Notes: generated from the sequence alone by a model not told the origin. Shown: positions 21,698 to 30,339, numbered from the stretch's first letter. The stretch is DNA of 30,339 bases from Eimeria necatrix (GCF_000499385.1 NW_013655143.1:1-30339); one strand, 5' to 3'. Translations and numbers: made by a program.

Positions 21698-22752
21698 ATG
21701 TTGTACGTCATTGAAAATGTTGAGGAGGAGATAGAAGTGAGCAATTAATACCCCTCACATCCGACGCAACAGCATACTAGCTTGTTTCAGAGTTCAATTG
21801 CGGCATTTGGGGCTCATTATATTCGTATTCCGAGAAATTTGAACAGTGAAAATGTGGGGAAGCTGCTCTGCGGCGCAGTAGAGGTCCGCAGCAGCCCACA
21901 CGGCCTCGCCTCTCGCCCCAGCGACGAGCGCCCTTTGCACTGCTCCTGTGGGGCTCGGGACTTTAAGCTTTGCAGGAGAAAGCTGCTCTTTTTGTCTTTT
22001 TCCTTCAGCAGTGGTGTACCTTAGAGTACAAACACATCAGCGAGACTGTGGGCCCTTCCCGGGCCATTTTCACGAGCGTTCCCGCGAGGTGACTGCAGCA
22101 AATTGCTTTCCTCTCCTTCACTGGCTGCGCCTTTGTGTGCTGCTACGGGCGTGGCTTGCCGCTGCCTCTGTCTGCCCTCCGCAGGCAACTCGAGGACCTC
22201 CAGGCGCAGCTCCGGGCGCGGGTGCTGCCGGGTAAGCAGCCAGCAGTTTCTTTCTTGTTCAATAAAAGAACAAATAATTTACTTTGGGCTATTTAGTGGG
22301 GGCTGCGGGGCTTCTGGGGGCTGCGTGGGCGGCGCTGCTGCTGCTCCGGGGCCCCGCGTTCACCCGCCGGCCCGCCTTCGTCTTCTTTTCTTTCTCTTTT
22401 CTCTCAGACTCAGCAGACACTCTCGAGGAACTCAATTGGGACAGAGTTCTTCTGCTGGATGTCAGTGCGCAGCGGCGCAGCGAAAAGTTGCACTTCTGCA
22501 CGCAGCCGCGCGGCGATCGCAGCAGCTTTCCAATTTCTTGAACACGGGGGCGAACATGGCAAAACTTGCACTTATTTCGATTTAATTTGCAATTATATCT
22601 CATAATATTATAAATTTAAATCCAATTAATTGAATTTTTCCTTTCTCGCAGATGGACGCGGACCAAGAGCTCACAGTCGCCGACGCCGACCGCTTCGACG
22701 CCGTGCTGGTTGGAGGCATCTTAGGTCAGCCCTCTTCAGCTTCCCAAGGCAT

Positions 22753-22790
<38 letters not shown>

Positions 22791-24290
22791 GGAAGCAGCA
22801 AGCAAAGGCTAAGAACAGCTGCTGCGGCTGCTGCAGCATTGGCTGCAGCACCTGCTGCAGCAGCCGTTGCAGCTCGTTGCCGGGGCCAGCTGCAGTAGCA
22901 GCCGTTGCAGCCCCGCTGCCGCAGCAGCCCCTACAGCAGCTTCTGGATCCCGCTGCTGCTGCAGCAGCTGCTGCAGCAGCAGCTGCTGCAGCAGCTGCTG
23001 CTGCAGCCAGGCCTACGGCGCTGTTTGCTGCTGCTGCGCAGGCAATGTGCCTTCTGACGACAGAACTGCTGAAGTCCGGAAGCTGCGGCTGTCTCACGCG
23101 AGGCATTTGGGGCCTTTGCAGATGACCACCAACACGGCTGTCTTGGTCTCGAAGATCATTTTGGAGGGCAAGTTCCTTTACAACCTGCTGCTGCTGCTGC
23201 TGCTGCTGTTGCTGCTGGTGCTGCTGCTGCTGCAGCAGACTCTCTGCTGCTGGGGCAGGCAGCAGCAGCAGCGGGCAGCCCGCGTCCCGCTGCTGCTGCT
23301 TCGCTGCTGCTTTGCTGCTGCTTTGCTGCTGCTTTGCTGCTGTTTTGCTGCTGCCTTGCTGCTGTTTTGCTGCTGCTTTGCTGCTGCAGTGCCCTGGGGC
23401 TCGCGTTTGCTTCTTCTGTTGCTGCCAGCAACGCAGTGTAGATTCAAAGTGATGCAGAAATTCGCATTTTGCATTATTTTTGCATTATTAAATGATTTTT
23501 AAATGTTTTTTGCAATTTTAAATGTTTTTTTGAAGTTTTTTGCACCATTAAATGCATTTTGGAGGCTGTTTGCATCACTAAATGCCTTTCAAAAGACCTT
23601 TTGCATTGCTAAATGCCTTTAAAAAGACTTTTCGTTATTAAATGTCTTTAAAGGTACTTTGGCTGAAAATTCGCCTTTTTGCAGACAAAGTTTCCCTCAA
23701 AGACATCCCAATGGTGGACGAGCCCGAAATCCCCGCAGTGAGAAAACCCGTTTGCAAAAAGACAAACGAAAATGCAGCAAATAACAAAAAAAAAACCAAA
23801 AATAACAAAAAGAAAAGAAATAAATAAATAAAAATGATAAAAATAACAAACAAAAGTGCAAATATAAACCCAAATGTGCGCCACTGCGTCCGCCTCTGCA
23901 CTATGCAATTATTTGAATTTATTTTTCTGCATTTATTTTTCAAGTTTTCTTTTTCTTTTTTTTTCTTCTTTTCCGGCTTTCCGCAGGGCCCCAACTCGAA
24001 GGAGTCGCTGGTGCTGCCTTTTCGCTACGTCGCCAAAAGTTATTTGACGAAAAGTGAAAGTGACAAAAGTGAGCCAAGCAGCTTTCTGTCGAGGTGTACA
24101 GACAGCTGGCGAGGCGGCCTCAGTGCATGCGCTGCATTTCTTTCCTTCTTTTCTTTTCTTTTCTTTTCTTTTCTTTTCTTTTCTTTTCTTTTCTTTTCTT
24201 TTCTTTTCTTTTCTACTCTCAGACACCCCTATTTTGCCCGAAGGCTTGCTGCCTTTCCTTATGGAAAGCGCCAATTCCCCGCTGCTCTAG
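21698..24290 (+). CDS. SFM1: SPOUT-fold protein arginine methyltransferase, Sfm1/DUF431 family (9 exons)
   Basis: Exons 21698-21736, 22009-22088, 22185-22231, 22408-22460, 22652-22724, 23042-23167, 23685-23737, 23987-24053 and 24223-24290 give 201 residues, close to the roughly 210 of the yeast protein. The N-terminus MLYVIENVEEEIEQWCTLEY matches the family start. Then come VLLLDMDADQELTVADADRF, VLVGGILGNVPSDDRTAEVR and the knot region RHLGPLQMTTNTAVLVSKII, which binds S-adenosylmethionine. The end has IPMVDEPEIP, LVLPFRYV and TPILPEGLLPFL. Yeast Sfm1 methylates an arginine of ribosomal protein uS3/Rps3; the same cytosolic role is likely here by family. Exon 6 ends in a GC donor (GAGG|GCAAGT), which alone restores frame; the others are GT. 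For exon 8 a second donor five codons upstream would also keep frame. Introns hold CAG/CTG runs, ATTAAATG repeats and a TTTTC run. Confidence 0.92.
22752..23015 (+). repeat. CAG-rich intron 5 of the Sfm1-like gene
   Basis: A pure CAG run at about 22753-22788, then alternating CAG/CTG clusters (GCTGCAGCAGCTGC type) to about 23010. The alternation makes the stretch strongly self-complementary. It ends about 30 bases before the exon 6 acceptor. Confidence 0.85.
23463..23660 (+). repeat. degenerate ATTAAATG tandem repeat in Sfm1 intron 6
   Basis: Six to seven diverged units of about 30 bases recur, each containing TTTGCA(T) and (A/C)TAAATG. They lie between the CTG-rich 5' part of the intron and the exon 7 acceptor at 23684. 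Confidence 0.75.
24145..24213 (+). repeat. (TTTTC)n pentanucleotide run at the end of Sfm1 intron 8
   Basis: About 13 units of TTTTC run to within ten bases of the exon 9 acceptor CTCTCAG (24216-24222). The run doubles as an exceptionally long polypyrimidine tract. Confidence 0.93.
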
Positions 24291-24291
24291 C

Positions 24292-24327
<36 letters not shown>

Positions 24328-24467
24328 CCTGCTTTAGCAGCAGCAGCAGCAGCAGAAGAGCGCCCGAGCAGCAGCAAGGAGTGCAGCAAATTTCATATGG
24401 ATATGATGATTTGAATGACCCATAGTTCACGCAGTGCCCCCTGCAGCAGACTGCAAAGGGCTTTGCT

Positions 24468-24500
<33 letters not shown>

Positions 24501-24712
24501 CCGCCCCGCCAAAGGAGAAGCTGCGCAGCCGGGCGGGGCTGCTGCTGCCTGCTGCAGCAGCAGCTGAGGGGCGGCGAAGCTCCAGCTGCTCCAGTATTTG
24601 CAAATTGAAATGCCCAGCAGCAGCAGCAGCAGCTGCTGCTGCTGCAGCTAGCGAGCCAGGGAGCTGCTGCTTCCACCAAGTCCTTTTGCAAATTCCAAGT
24701 TTTGTTTCCGCC
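24291..24712. repeat. CAG-rich convergent gap between Sfm1-like and CPW-WPC genes
   Basis: The two genes end toward each other. CAG runs occur at about 24293-24322, 24335-24355 and 24469-24500, with mixed CAG/CTG at 24615-24650. A short A/T-rich stretch lies around 24390-24425. I see no gene. Confidence 0.65.
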
Positions 24713-24810
24713 TTAAAAGCATTTTGAAAGATCTGGTGGCCGCAGCAGCCCGAAAGAGCTTCGCCGCTGCTGCCAGCAGCTGTCACTCCAGCACGGGGTA
24801 CCTGCCAGCT

Positions 24811-24849
<39 letters not shown>

Positions 24850-25778
24850 GGGCCCCGCGGAGCGAGGAATTAGCTGCTGCACTTCCCCAAGTGCGAAAAG
24901 ACTCACCTGCAGCGCCGCGCAGCAGCGCTGCTGCTGCAGCAAAGGCCGCGGGGCCCTGGGGGCCCTGGGGGGCCCCCCAGAAGGCTGCAGCAGCGCAGCG
25001 GACTTTGCACAACTTTTTCAACATTTCTTTTTGTGGCGAAGTCATTGCCCGCCAGTGCTGCGGCTTGCGGCAGACCCCTGCAGCCGCGGCGTTGGGGTGT
25101 ACGTACACTCCAGAGCCCCGCCCATAGACTCACCGCTGTACTTCGGGCCCGGCGCGCACCAGCCTGAGAAGTCACTTTTATTGTTGAAGACACTTTTATG
25201 CCAAAGTCACTTTTATTGAGGAAGTCACTTTTATGCCAAAGTCACTTTTATTGAGGAAGTCTTTTATTTCAAAGTCACTTTTATTTCAAAGTCACTTTTA
25301 TTTTAAAGTCACTTTTATTTCAAAGTCACTTTTATGGCAAAGTCACTTTTATTGTTGAAGACACTTTTAATGGCAAAGACCTTTTGCAGACTTGGACTCG
25401 TGCAGCCAAGTCAGCTGCATGCAAAACAAACAACTGCATGCAAAGCAAACAAATGCATGCAAAACAAACAAATGCATGCAAAACAAACAACTCAAACAAA
25501 TGCATGCAAAGCAAACAAATGCATGCAAAATAAATAACTCAAACAGCTGCATGCAAAGCAAAGACTGCATGCAAAACACTCACTTGCATGCAAAGCAAAG
25601 ACTGCATGCAAAACACTCACTTGCATGCAAGACAAAGACTGCATGCAAGTAGGCCTTTGGGGGCTCACCTGAGTTGGAGCCGACTGGCTGCCACTCCTGG
25701 GGGCACTCTGAACAGTCTTCAGGGGCTTGGCCTGCAGCACAAAAAGAAATGAGTCCGCGCTGCTGCTGCTGCTGCTGC

Positions 25779-25832
<54 letters not shown>

Positions 25833-26621
25833 AGTTGGGAGCTGGCGACGCACCGAGGCAGGGCCAGCGGAGGCCGCAGAGCTGCGCGGCGTCTGGGGGC
25901 GTTGAGGTGTACGTACAGCTGAGTGTAGCAGCAGCAAACCTTTTCTTTCCTCTGCAGCCACAAAGTCAAAATGTCTTCTTTTCGGGCAGAACTCGGAGGC
26001 CCCGTAGCCTGCGGGTTTGCTGCTGCTGCTGCTCCGTCTTAGCCGCATTTTCGAATTGCAAACTCACCCTCGGGAGCTTCGCAAAGCGCAGAGTCCATCA
26101 GGTTTCGCCAGCCCAGCGGGCAGGGGGCTGCGAGGAAGTCTTGAGTGCCTGCAGGGGGGAAGTTCTCGAGAAAAAAGCTTTTAAATGGATAAAAAGAACT
26201 CCTTTTTAATAATTTTTAATAATATTTAATTATTGTTTTTTAAATCCGCTTTTAAATCCTCAAAAAGAGCTCCATTTCGCTCTTTTCCGCTCCAGCCGGA
26301 CCAGGTGGACATACACCCGGAGCTGCGCACTGCATGCCACTGGGCTGTCCATACACCCGAAAAGCCGCTTTCTCCGCGCGCAATTAAATTCGGACTTCCA
26401 CAAAAACAAAAAGACAAAAAGATGAAAAAATAAACAACTCGGAGACAGCTGCTGCTCCACAAGGCCCCCCTCTGAGGCCTACAGGATTGCTGCGTGAAGT
26501 CCGACAGGCAGGGCCACTCGAGGCCCCAGGCCTTCGAAAGAGCCTCTCGGCCTTCGAGGCCCATTTCCTTCAACTCCCCAGAGTCCCGGTAGCCCCCCGT
26601 GTACCCCTGAGGCACCCACCT

Positions 26622-26690
<69 letters not shown>

Positions 26691-27848
26691 GTGATTGGCT
26701 GGAGTTGAAGGTTTTTGCTGCAGAAACGGCTTACCTGGGGGGGCTGGCAAGTGCCCGAGGAGGCCTCGAAGCGCCACGAGGAAGGGCAAGTGTGCGAAAA
26801 GTCTTTTTCTGTTTTTTATTTTTTTTTTTATTTTTGAAATTAATTTCAAGGAAGCAGCAGCAGCCCACCGCAGGGCTCGTCCCGGCAGGGCCACTCCACT
26901 TGGCCTGGGGCGCGGGGCAGCAAAAAAAGAAATAAAATAAAATAAATAAAATGAAATAAAATCAAATATTAAATAAAGTGGAAACTGCCTTTCGAAGGCT
27001 TGGGTGGACGTACAGTTGGCAGAGAAGTCCAACTTCTGCTCCTCCGTGAATCCAGAAAGGTTCTGAAGAATTTCATTTTTAAATTTCATTTTTATTTTTG
27101 AATTTAATTTTCTTTTTTAAATCCGCAAACGCACTTGGGAGGGCTCGCACTGCCCCAGGTAAGAGCTGTACATACACTCGGGCTCTTGCAAAAAAAAAAA
27201 AAAGAAATGGAAGTTGAGGGTCACTTGGGGGCGACGCAGACTCCGGTGTATATCCAGTGCACTGAGATTGGCAGTAATAATTCAAAGATGAAAAAAATAA
27301 AAAATAAAAAAAAAAAACTTTTCGGAATTGCAAAATTCGCACAAGGGCATTCCGCCGCGAAGTTCCTCCCGCCCAGCGGTCCACAGCGGTCTCCCCGACA
27401 TGACCAGTGGACCTTGCACTCTGCAGTTGGGAAAAAGAATTAAATAAAAGAATTAAATAAGTTTGAAAACTGAAAACTCTTTTGAAAAGAATTAATAAAT
27501 CTGAAAACTTCAAACTCCGCAAACTCCCAAAGGCACCTTCCTCGACGCGGCGTTTGCTGTCGCTGGAGGCGCCCGCCTCCACGCGCTGTACAGACACCAG
27601 AAAGGGCACTCGAAGTTGAAATTCTTTTCCTCTTCTCCATTTTTATTTTATTTTATTTTATTTTATTTTTTATTTTTTATTTTTTATTTTACCATCAAGT
27701 GGGGACAGCCCCCGGAGTAGTCCTTCGGGGCCGCGCAGTTTGAACTGTCCTGGGCTTTCCAGCCCGCGGGGCACTGCGGGGAGTCTGGGGCCGCGAAATT
27801 AAAATAAATAAATAAATAAACAAACAAACAAACAAACAAACAAACAAA

Positions 27849-27879
<31 letters not shown>

Positions 27880-27884
27880 AGAGA

Positions 27885-27915
<31 letters not shown>

Positions 27916-28671
27916 ATGAATAAATAAATAAATGAATAAATCCGCGGCTCGAGAGGAAAGCTGAGGCCCACAGTCGCGGTCGCAGGTGTCTTCGGGCTGC
28001 AGCAAAAAAGCAATAAGTGAAGTTTGCTGCTGCTGCTGCTGCTGCTGCTGCAGCGCAGCAAAGCGGAAAAGAAAGCAAATTTGCTGCTGCAGCAAAAGCA
28101 ACTCAGAAGCAAAGACAAGGGCCAACTGCAGCAGCTCACGGGGGCGGGCGCTGCGGCCTGGGCCCGTTTGGCCTGCGGGCTTTGCTGAAGTCTGAAAAAA
28201 CAAAAGTGCGGAGAGACTCTGAGGGGTCACCGCCGCGTCCTGCAGCCCCGCGGAGGTGTCCATACACCGCAGCGCCCCAACAAGTCCAACAAACCTTCAA
28301 GGCCCAAGGAAGCTTCAGATTTAAAAGTGGAAGACTCAAACTTGGCAGCTCCGCAGCACTGAGTCCGCGGCGCCTGAGGCTGCTCAGCAGCGCCCCCAGC
28401 TGCGAGCCGCTGCGGCTGACGCCCTGGGAGGGGTCGACTGGAAAAGAAATTAAAATTAAAATTAAAATTTAAATTTAAATTTAAATTAAAATTAAAAAAA
28501 AATTCAAAAAACTTACACACGGGGAAAGCTGCTGCGGCCACTGGCGGCGAAGCTGGCAGCGGCGCTGCAGCCGGCGGGACGGCGGGGAAGGGGAGCTGGC
28601 CTTGGGCCACACTTGGCAGTGCAGCAGCAGCAAACTGTCCAGCTGGCACTGCAGCAGCAGCAGCAGCAGCA

Positions 28672-28703
<32 letters not shown>

Positions 28704-29117
28704 GGGCCTCTGCGCTGCTGCTGGGGAGCTGGGGGGAGGCGGAAAGGAAATGAGTCAAAGGGGAAAACCTGGAGCGGCTTGGGGGGGCAGCTGGGGCGGC
28801 GGGCGGCCCAAGAGAGTGCCGTCCTTCATCTGCAAAGTGCCGTAGTGCAAGTTGGGCTCGAAGGTCGCGGCCAGCGGCGCTGAAGGGGCCTTCGGGAGGA
28901 CAGCCGCGCGGACTCCAACGTCTGAAGAAGTTGGAAAAGACCAAATTAGCCCGGGAGAGGCTAAGTGGACGGGCCGGCCCAGCGGGTCCAGCTGCAGCAC
29001 GCCCGACGGCAGCGCCACGCGCACTGCGGCTGCGCACGGACTCCGCAGGGAAAGCGGCGGGAAAGCCAGCTCCGGCCCCGCCAAAAGCACAAATTCAACT
29101 AATAAAAACAATTTCAT
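24713..29117 (-). CDS. Secreted protein with five CPW-WPC domains (about 22 exons)
   Basis: Exon model in transcript order: 29117-28769, 28720-28517, 28437-28295, 28191-28140, 27989-27972, 27784-27693, 27585-27537, 27420-27343, 27261-27225, 27165-27135, 27062-27014, 26904-26869, 26802-26735, 26606-26483, 26344-26315, 26148-26068, 26008-25940, 25892-25854, 25731-25669, 25163-25134, 25077-24907 and 24876-24713; about 658 residues. MKLFLLVEFVLLAGPELAF is a signal peptide. A Pro/Ala-rich region with an Ala run follows to about residue 250. Five repeats then follow the family pattern CP..W...C.AP..Y.G.C...K...C...WPC: about 260-308 (CPAGW...HWSC), 327-372 (CPLHW...EWPC), 384-434 (CPSSW...EWPC), 461-514 (CPLGW...RWPC) and 526-575 (CPQEW...CKVRC). 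No membrane anchor is seen. The family is apicomplexan and linked in Plasmodium to zygote/ookinete surface; an extracellular role in Eimeria is inferred. Least certain are exons 4-5, exon 15 and the last exon. Confidence 0.85.
25170..25375 (+). repeat. AAAGTCACTTTTATT tandem minisatellite in CPW-WPC intron 19
   Basis: About a dozen copies of a 15-18 base unit, (A)AAGTCACTTTTATt plus a variable end (GAGG, GCC, TTC), run head to tail. They start about seven bases upstream (genomically) of exon 20 and abut the TGCATGCA array. Confidence 0.9.
25416..25650. repeat. array of 12 TGCATGCA octamers in CPW-WPC intron 19
   Basis: Twelve copies of the palindrome TGCATGCA are spaced by AAACAAACAA-, AAGCAAAGAC- or AAACACTCACT-type linkers in units of about 18-28 bases. 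The core is identical in every copy while the linkers vary. Confidence 0.95.
25760..25832 (-). repeat. CTG/CAG run in CPW-WPC intron 18
   Basis: About 24 CTG units with a single CCG interruption (CAG on the coding strand) lie inside intron 18, downstream of the exon ending RWPCL. Confidence 0.95.
26626..26689 (-). repeat. (CAG)21 run in CPW-WPC intron 13
   Basis: About 21 pure CAG units on the + strand (CTG in the transcript) fill most of the intron that splits domain 3. The run ends about 20 bases before the exon 14 acceptor. Confidence 0.95.
27639..27692 (-). repeat. (TTTTA)n / TTTTTTA run in CPW-WPC intron 6
   Basis: T-rich pentanucleotide and heptanucleotide units, A-rich in the transcript, begin at the exon 6 donor. 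Confidence 0.85.
27801..27944 (-). repeat. (AAAT)n tetranucleotide microsatellite in CPW-WPC intron 5
   Basis: About 35 AAAT units with a block of CAAA units at 27820-27847 and occasional GAAT units. It lies between the small exon 5 and the first CPW-WPC exon. On the - strand it gives an apparent Leu/Phe/Ile/Tyr open frame, which is an artefact of the repeat. Confidence 0.95.
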
Positions 29118-29933
29118 GCTGAGTATTTTCTTTTTAAGCGGCTTCGTTCGTTGAAATCTTCTGTGGGAAGCGCCGCGCGGGAAGGCACTACTCGCCGCTG
29201 CAGAGGTGGACGTACACCTCAACGCCCGCTGAAGAAGCCGAAGATCCACTGCTGCTAAAGGGCTCCCTAAACTCCGATTTCTTCATTAATTCTTTTGACT
29301 AAAATCCAATTTATGCTTCGACTTTTTCGCTGCTTGTGGGTTTCTTTGAGGGAACTACTTTGGCGTTTCAAGAGACATCGGCCGACGGCCAACAGAAGCT
29401 GAAGGCGTCTTGGATCGCTCGGCTAATCCAACTGTTGGAAGCAAATTTTCGAGTTAAAAAATCTGAAATTGGGGGAAATTTATATATTTTTGGGAATTAA
29501 TGTGAATTAATGTTTCTAATTTCTCGCTGATGATGAGGAAACGCCAATATCTCGGGCGGCGAGTGGTGGTCGGTGGTTGGACTCCGGGTCTCGGCTCAGC
29601 CTGCCGTGCAGCTGCAGAAGGCCCTTAGCCACAAATTGTTATTTCTTTAATAACAATTTAATAACAATATTTGTTTGTTTTTGAAGAAATAAGAAGCAGA
29701 AGAAAGCTCGTGGCTGCCCGTCTCAGCTCGAATGCACCGGGCCAGCGCACGAGGCTGGTTTGCAAGTCCCGGAAGCTGCGCCGACGTCTCTGCAATCATC
29801 TCGCGAGTTATTGGACTTTTAATTTGCATTTTTTGACTCAAAAAGTCCAAAAAAGTCCAAAAAAGTCCAAAAAATTCAAAAAAAAATCAAAAAAAATTCA
29901 AAAAATTTATTTTTTTTGCAAAGTTTCGCCGCG
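29118..29933. other. divergent intergenic region
   Basis: This lies between the CPW-WPC start (-) and a + strand gene start, so it is probably a shared promoter. It carries one palindrome copy (29203-29220) and A-rich microrepeats of AAAAAAGTCC (29836-29880). I see no coding frame. Confidence 0.5.
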
Positions 29934-30053
29934 ATGGCTGCAGAGAACTTTCGCCAGCTGGACGCAGCGGACTTCCCGGAGAGCATCGACGAGTATGGGC
30001 GCGAAGATGCCAAGCGAGAAGAACTAATTAAAAAAAACAGACAAATAAATGAA

Positions 30054-30056
<3 letters not shown>
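29934..30056 (+). CDS. First exon of an unidentified gene (partial)
   Basis: ATG at 29934 opens a frame reading MAAENFRQLDAADFPESIDE, then YGREDAKREELIKKNR, before an in-frame TAA at 30054-30056 inside an AAAT repeat. The acidic/basic helix with KREELIK resembles the N-terminal helix of translin/TRAX proteins, but the match is too short to name it. The only GT donor in the exon is at 29993 (GA|GTATGG), which would end it after DE. If the longer reading is real, the donor is non-standard or the repeat is an insertion. The rest of the gene lies beyond the window or after the repeat. Confidence 0.4.
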
Positions 30057-30104
<48 letters not shown>

Positions 30105-30160
30105 ACAAATAAATAAATAAATAAAAATAACAATGAATAAATAAATAAATGAATAAATGA
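30045..30160 (+). repeat. (AAAT)n microsatellite
   Basis: About 28 AAAT units with a few CAAA and GAAT variants, followed by A/T-rich sequence and a (TTAA)n-type end at about 30301-30339. No gene is seen after 30056. Confidence 0.95.
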
Positions 30161-30339
30161 AAATAAAAAGAATTAAAAAATTTGGCCAGTTGGTTCGTTT
30201 GCAAGAAGTAGAAAGTGTTCAAACCGGTCGAAATCGAATTTAAAATAACTGCAAATAAGAAAAAAATAAAAATAAAAACTTCAATTTATCAATTGATCAA
30301 TTAGTTAATTAATTAATTAATTAATTAAGTAATTAATTA

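Larger units (their letters stand above)
25096..29220. promoter_or_regulatory. dispersed palindrome GGTGTACGTACACC and variants, 10 copies
   Basis: Copies (approximate centres 25102, 25912, 26310, 26350, 27010, 27171, 27251, 27592, 28260 and 29211) share GGTG-T/G-A/C/T-C-G/A-TACACC-type dyad symmetry. Four overlap a splice donor or acceptor of the CPW-WPC model by up to two bases or contain it (27014, 27165, 27585, 26315/26344). Two sit 12-20 bases before an acceptor (25892, 25077). Another lies in an exon, one in intron 3 and one upstream of the start codon. Whether it is a DNA element or a splicing element is not known. Confidence 0.55.

Noticed and set aside
25332..25740. Cys/His/Met-rich frames resembling a zinc-binding repeat protein
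   Set aside because: They translate the TGCATGCA array. The periodicity comes from the DNA satellite, and flanking exons of the CPW-WPC gene are out of frame with it.
26226..27089. A 287-residue single open frame on the - strand
   Set aside because: It joins exons 11 and 14 of the CPW-WPC gene through introns and a CTG run read as poly-Cys. Only two parts of it carry family motifs, and the spliced model explains both better.
27684..28139. Leu/Ile/Phe/Tyr-rich frames that look like a multi-span membrane protein
   Set aside because: They are translations of the AAAT/CAAA microsatellite in intron 5 of the CPW-WPC gene.
1..30339. tRNA, rRNA, telomeric repeats or transposon genes
   Set aside because: I looked for TTTAGGG-type telomere repeats, tRNA cloverleaf signatures, and reverse transcriptase or transposase motifs in the frames and saw none I could support.

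Overview
This window looks like nuclear DNA of an apicomplexan parasite of the genus Eimeria. Three things support that. Genes are cut into many short exons by introns that are often only 50-100 nt. The second half is saturated with CAG/CTG triplet runs and A/T micro- and minisatellites. The gene set includes apicomplexan hallmarks: a CPW-WPC domain protein and a single-strand DNA-binding protein with an apicoplast-type leader. No database was available. Gene models come from reading splice sites, reading phase and family motifs by eye, and exon coordinates are given so they can be tested.

Layout: (1) 1-873, + strand, 3' end of an unidentified coiled-coil-type gene; (2) 874-4984, about 4.1 kb with no gene I can support; (3) 4985-6395, +, a HAD-superfamily phosphatase with a possible N-myristoylation site; (4) 6865-8303, -, a secreted, membrane-anchored MOLO1/TPM-fold protein in 12 exons; (5) 8774-10399 and beyond, -, a DHHC palmitoyltransferase with unresolved 5' end; (6) 11898-15805, +, an Oxa1/YidC-family insertase; (7) 16087-19217, -, SSB with a signal plus transit-type leader, with a 1.3-kb repeat-filled intron holding a 100-N assembly gap; (8) 19700-about 20860, -, an unidentified one-helix membrane protein; (9) 21698-24290, +, a SPOUT methyltransferase of the Sfm1/DUF431 family; (10) 24713-29117, -, a secreted protein with five CPW-WPC domains in about 22 small exons; (11) 29934-end, +, first exon of another gene.

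The DNA changes character near 13.4 kb. From about 0.3 to 13.4 kb it is almost free of triplet repeats. From 13.5 to 29 kb nearly every intron, intergenic gap and several exons carry CAG/CTG runs. This matches the repeat-poor/repeat-rich segmentation known for Eimeria chromosomes, so the window appears to span a segment boundary.

The genes do not form an operon. They serve organelle DNA maintenance (SSB), mitochondrial membrane protein insertion (Oxa1), ribosomal protein methylation (Sfm1), protein lipidation (DHHC; the HAD protein is a possible lipidated protein) and surface/secreted biology (CPW-WPC, MOLO1). The most unusual observations lie in the CPW-WPC locus: a dispersed palindrome (core TGTACGTACA) recurring at or near splice sites, an intronic array of twelve TGCATGCA octamers, and one domain that has lost two cysteines together.
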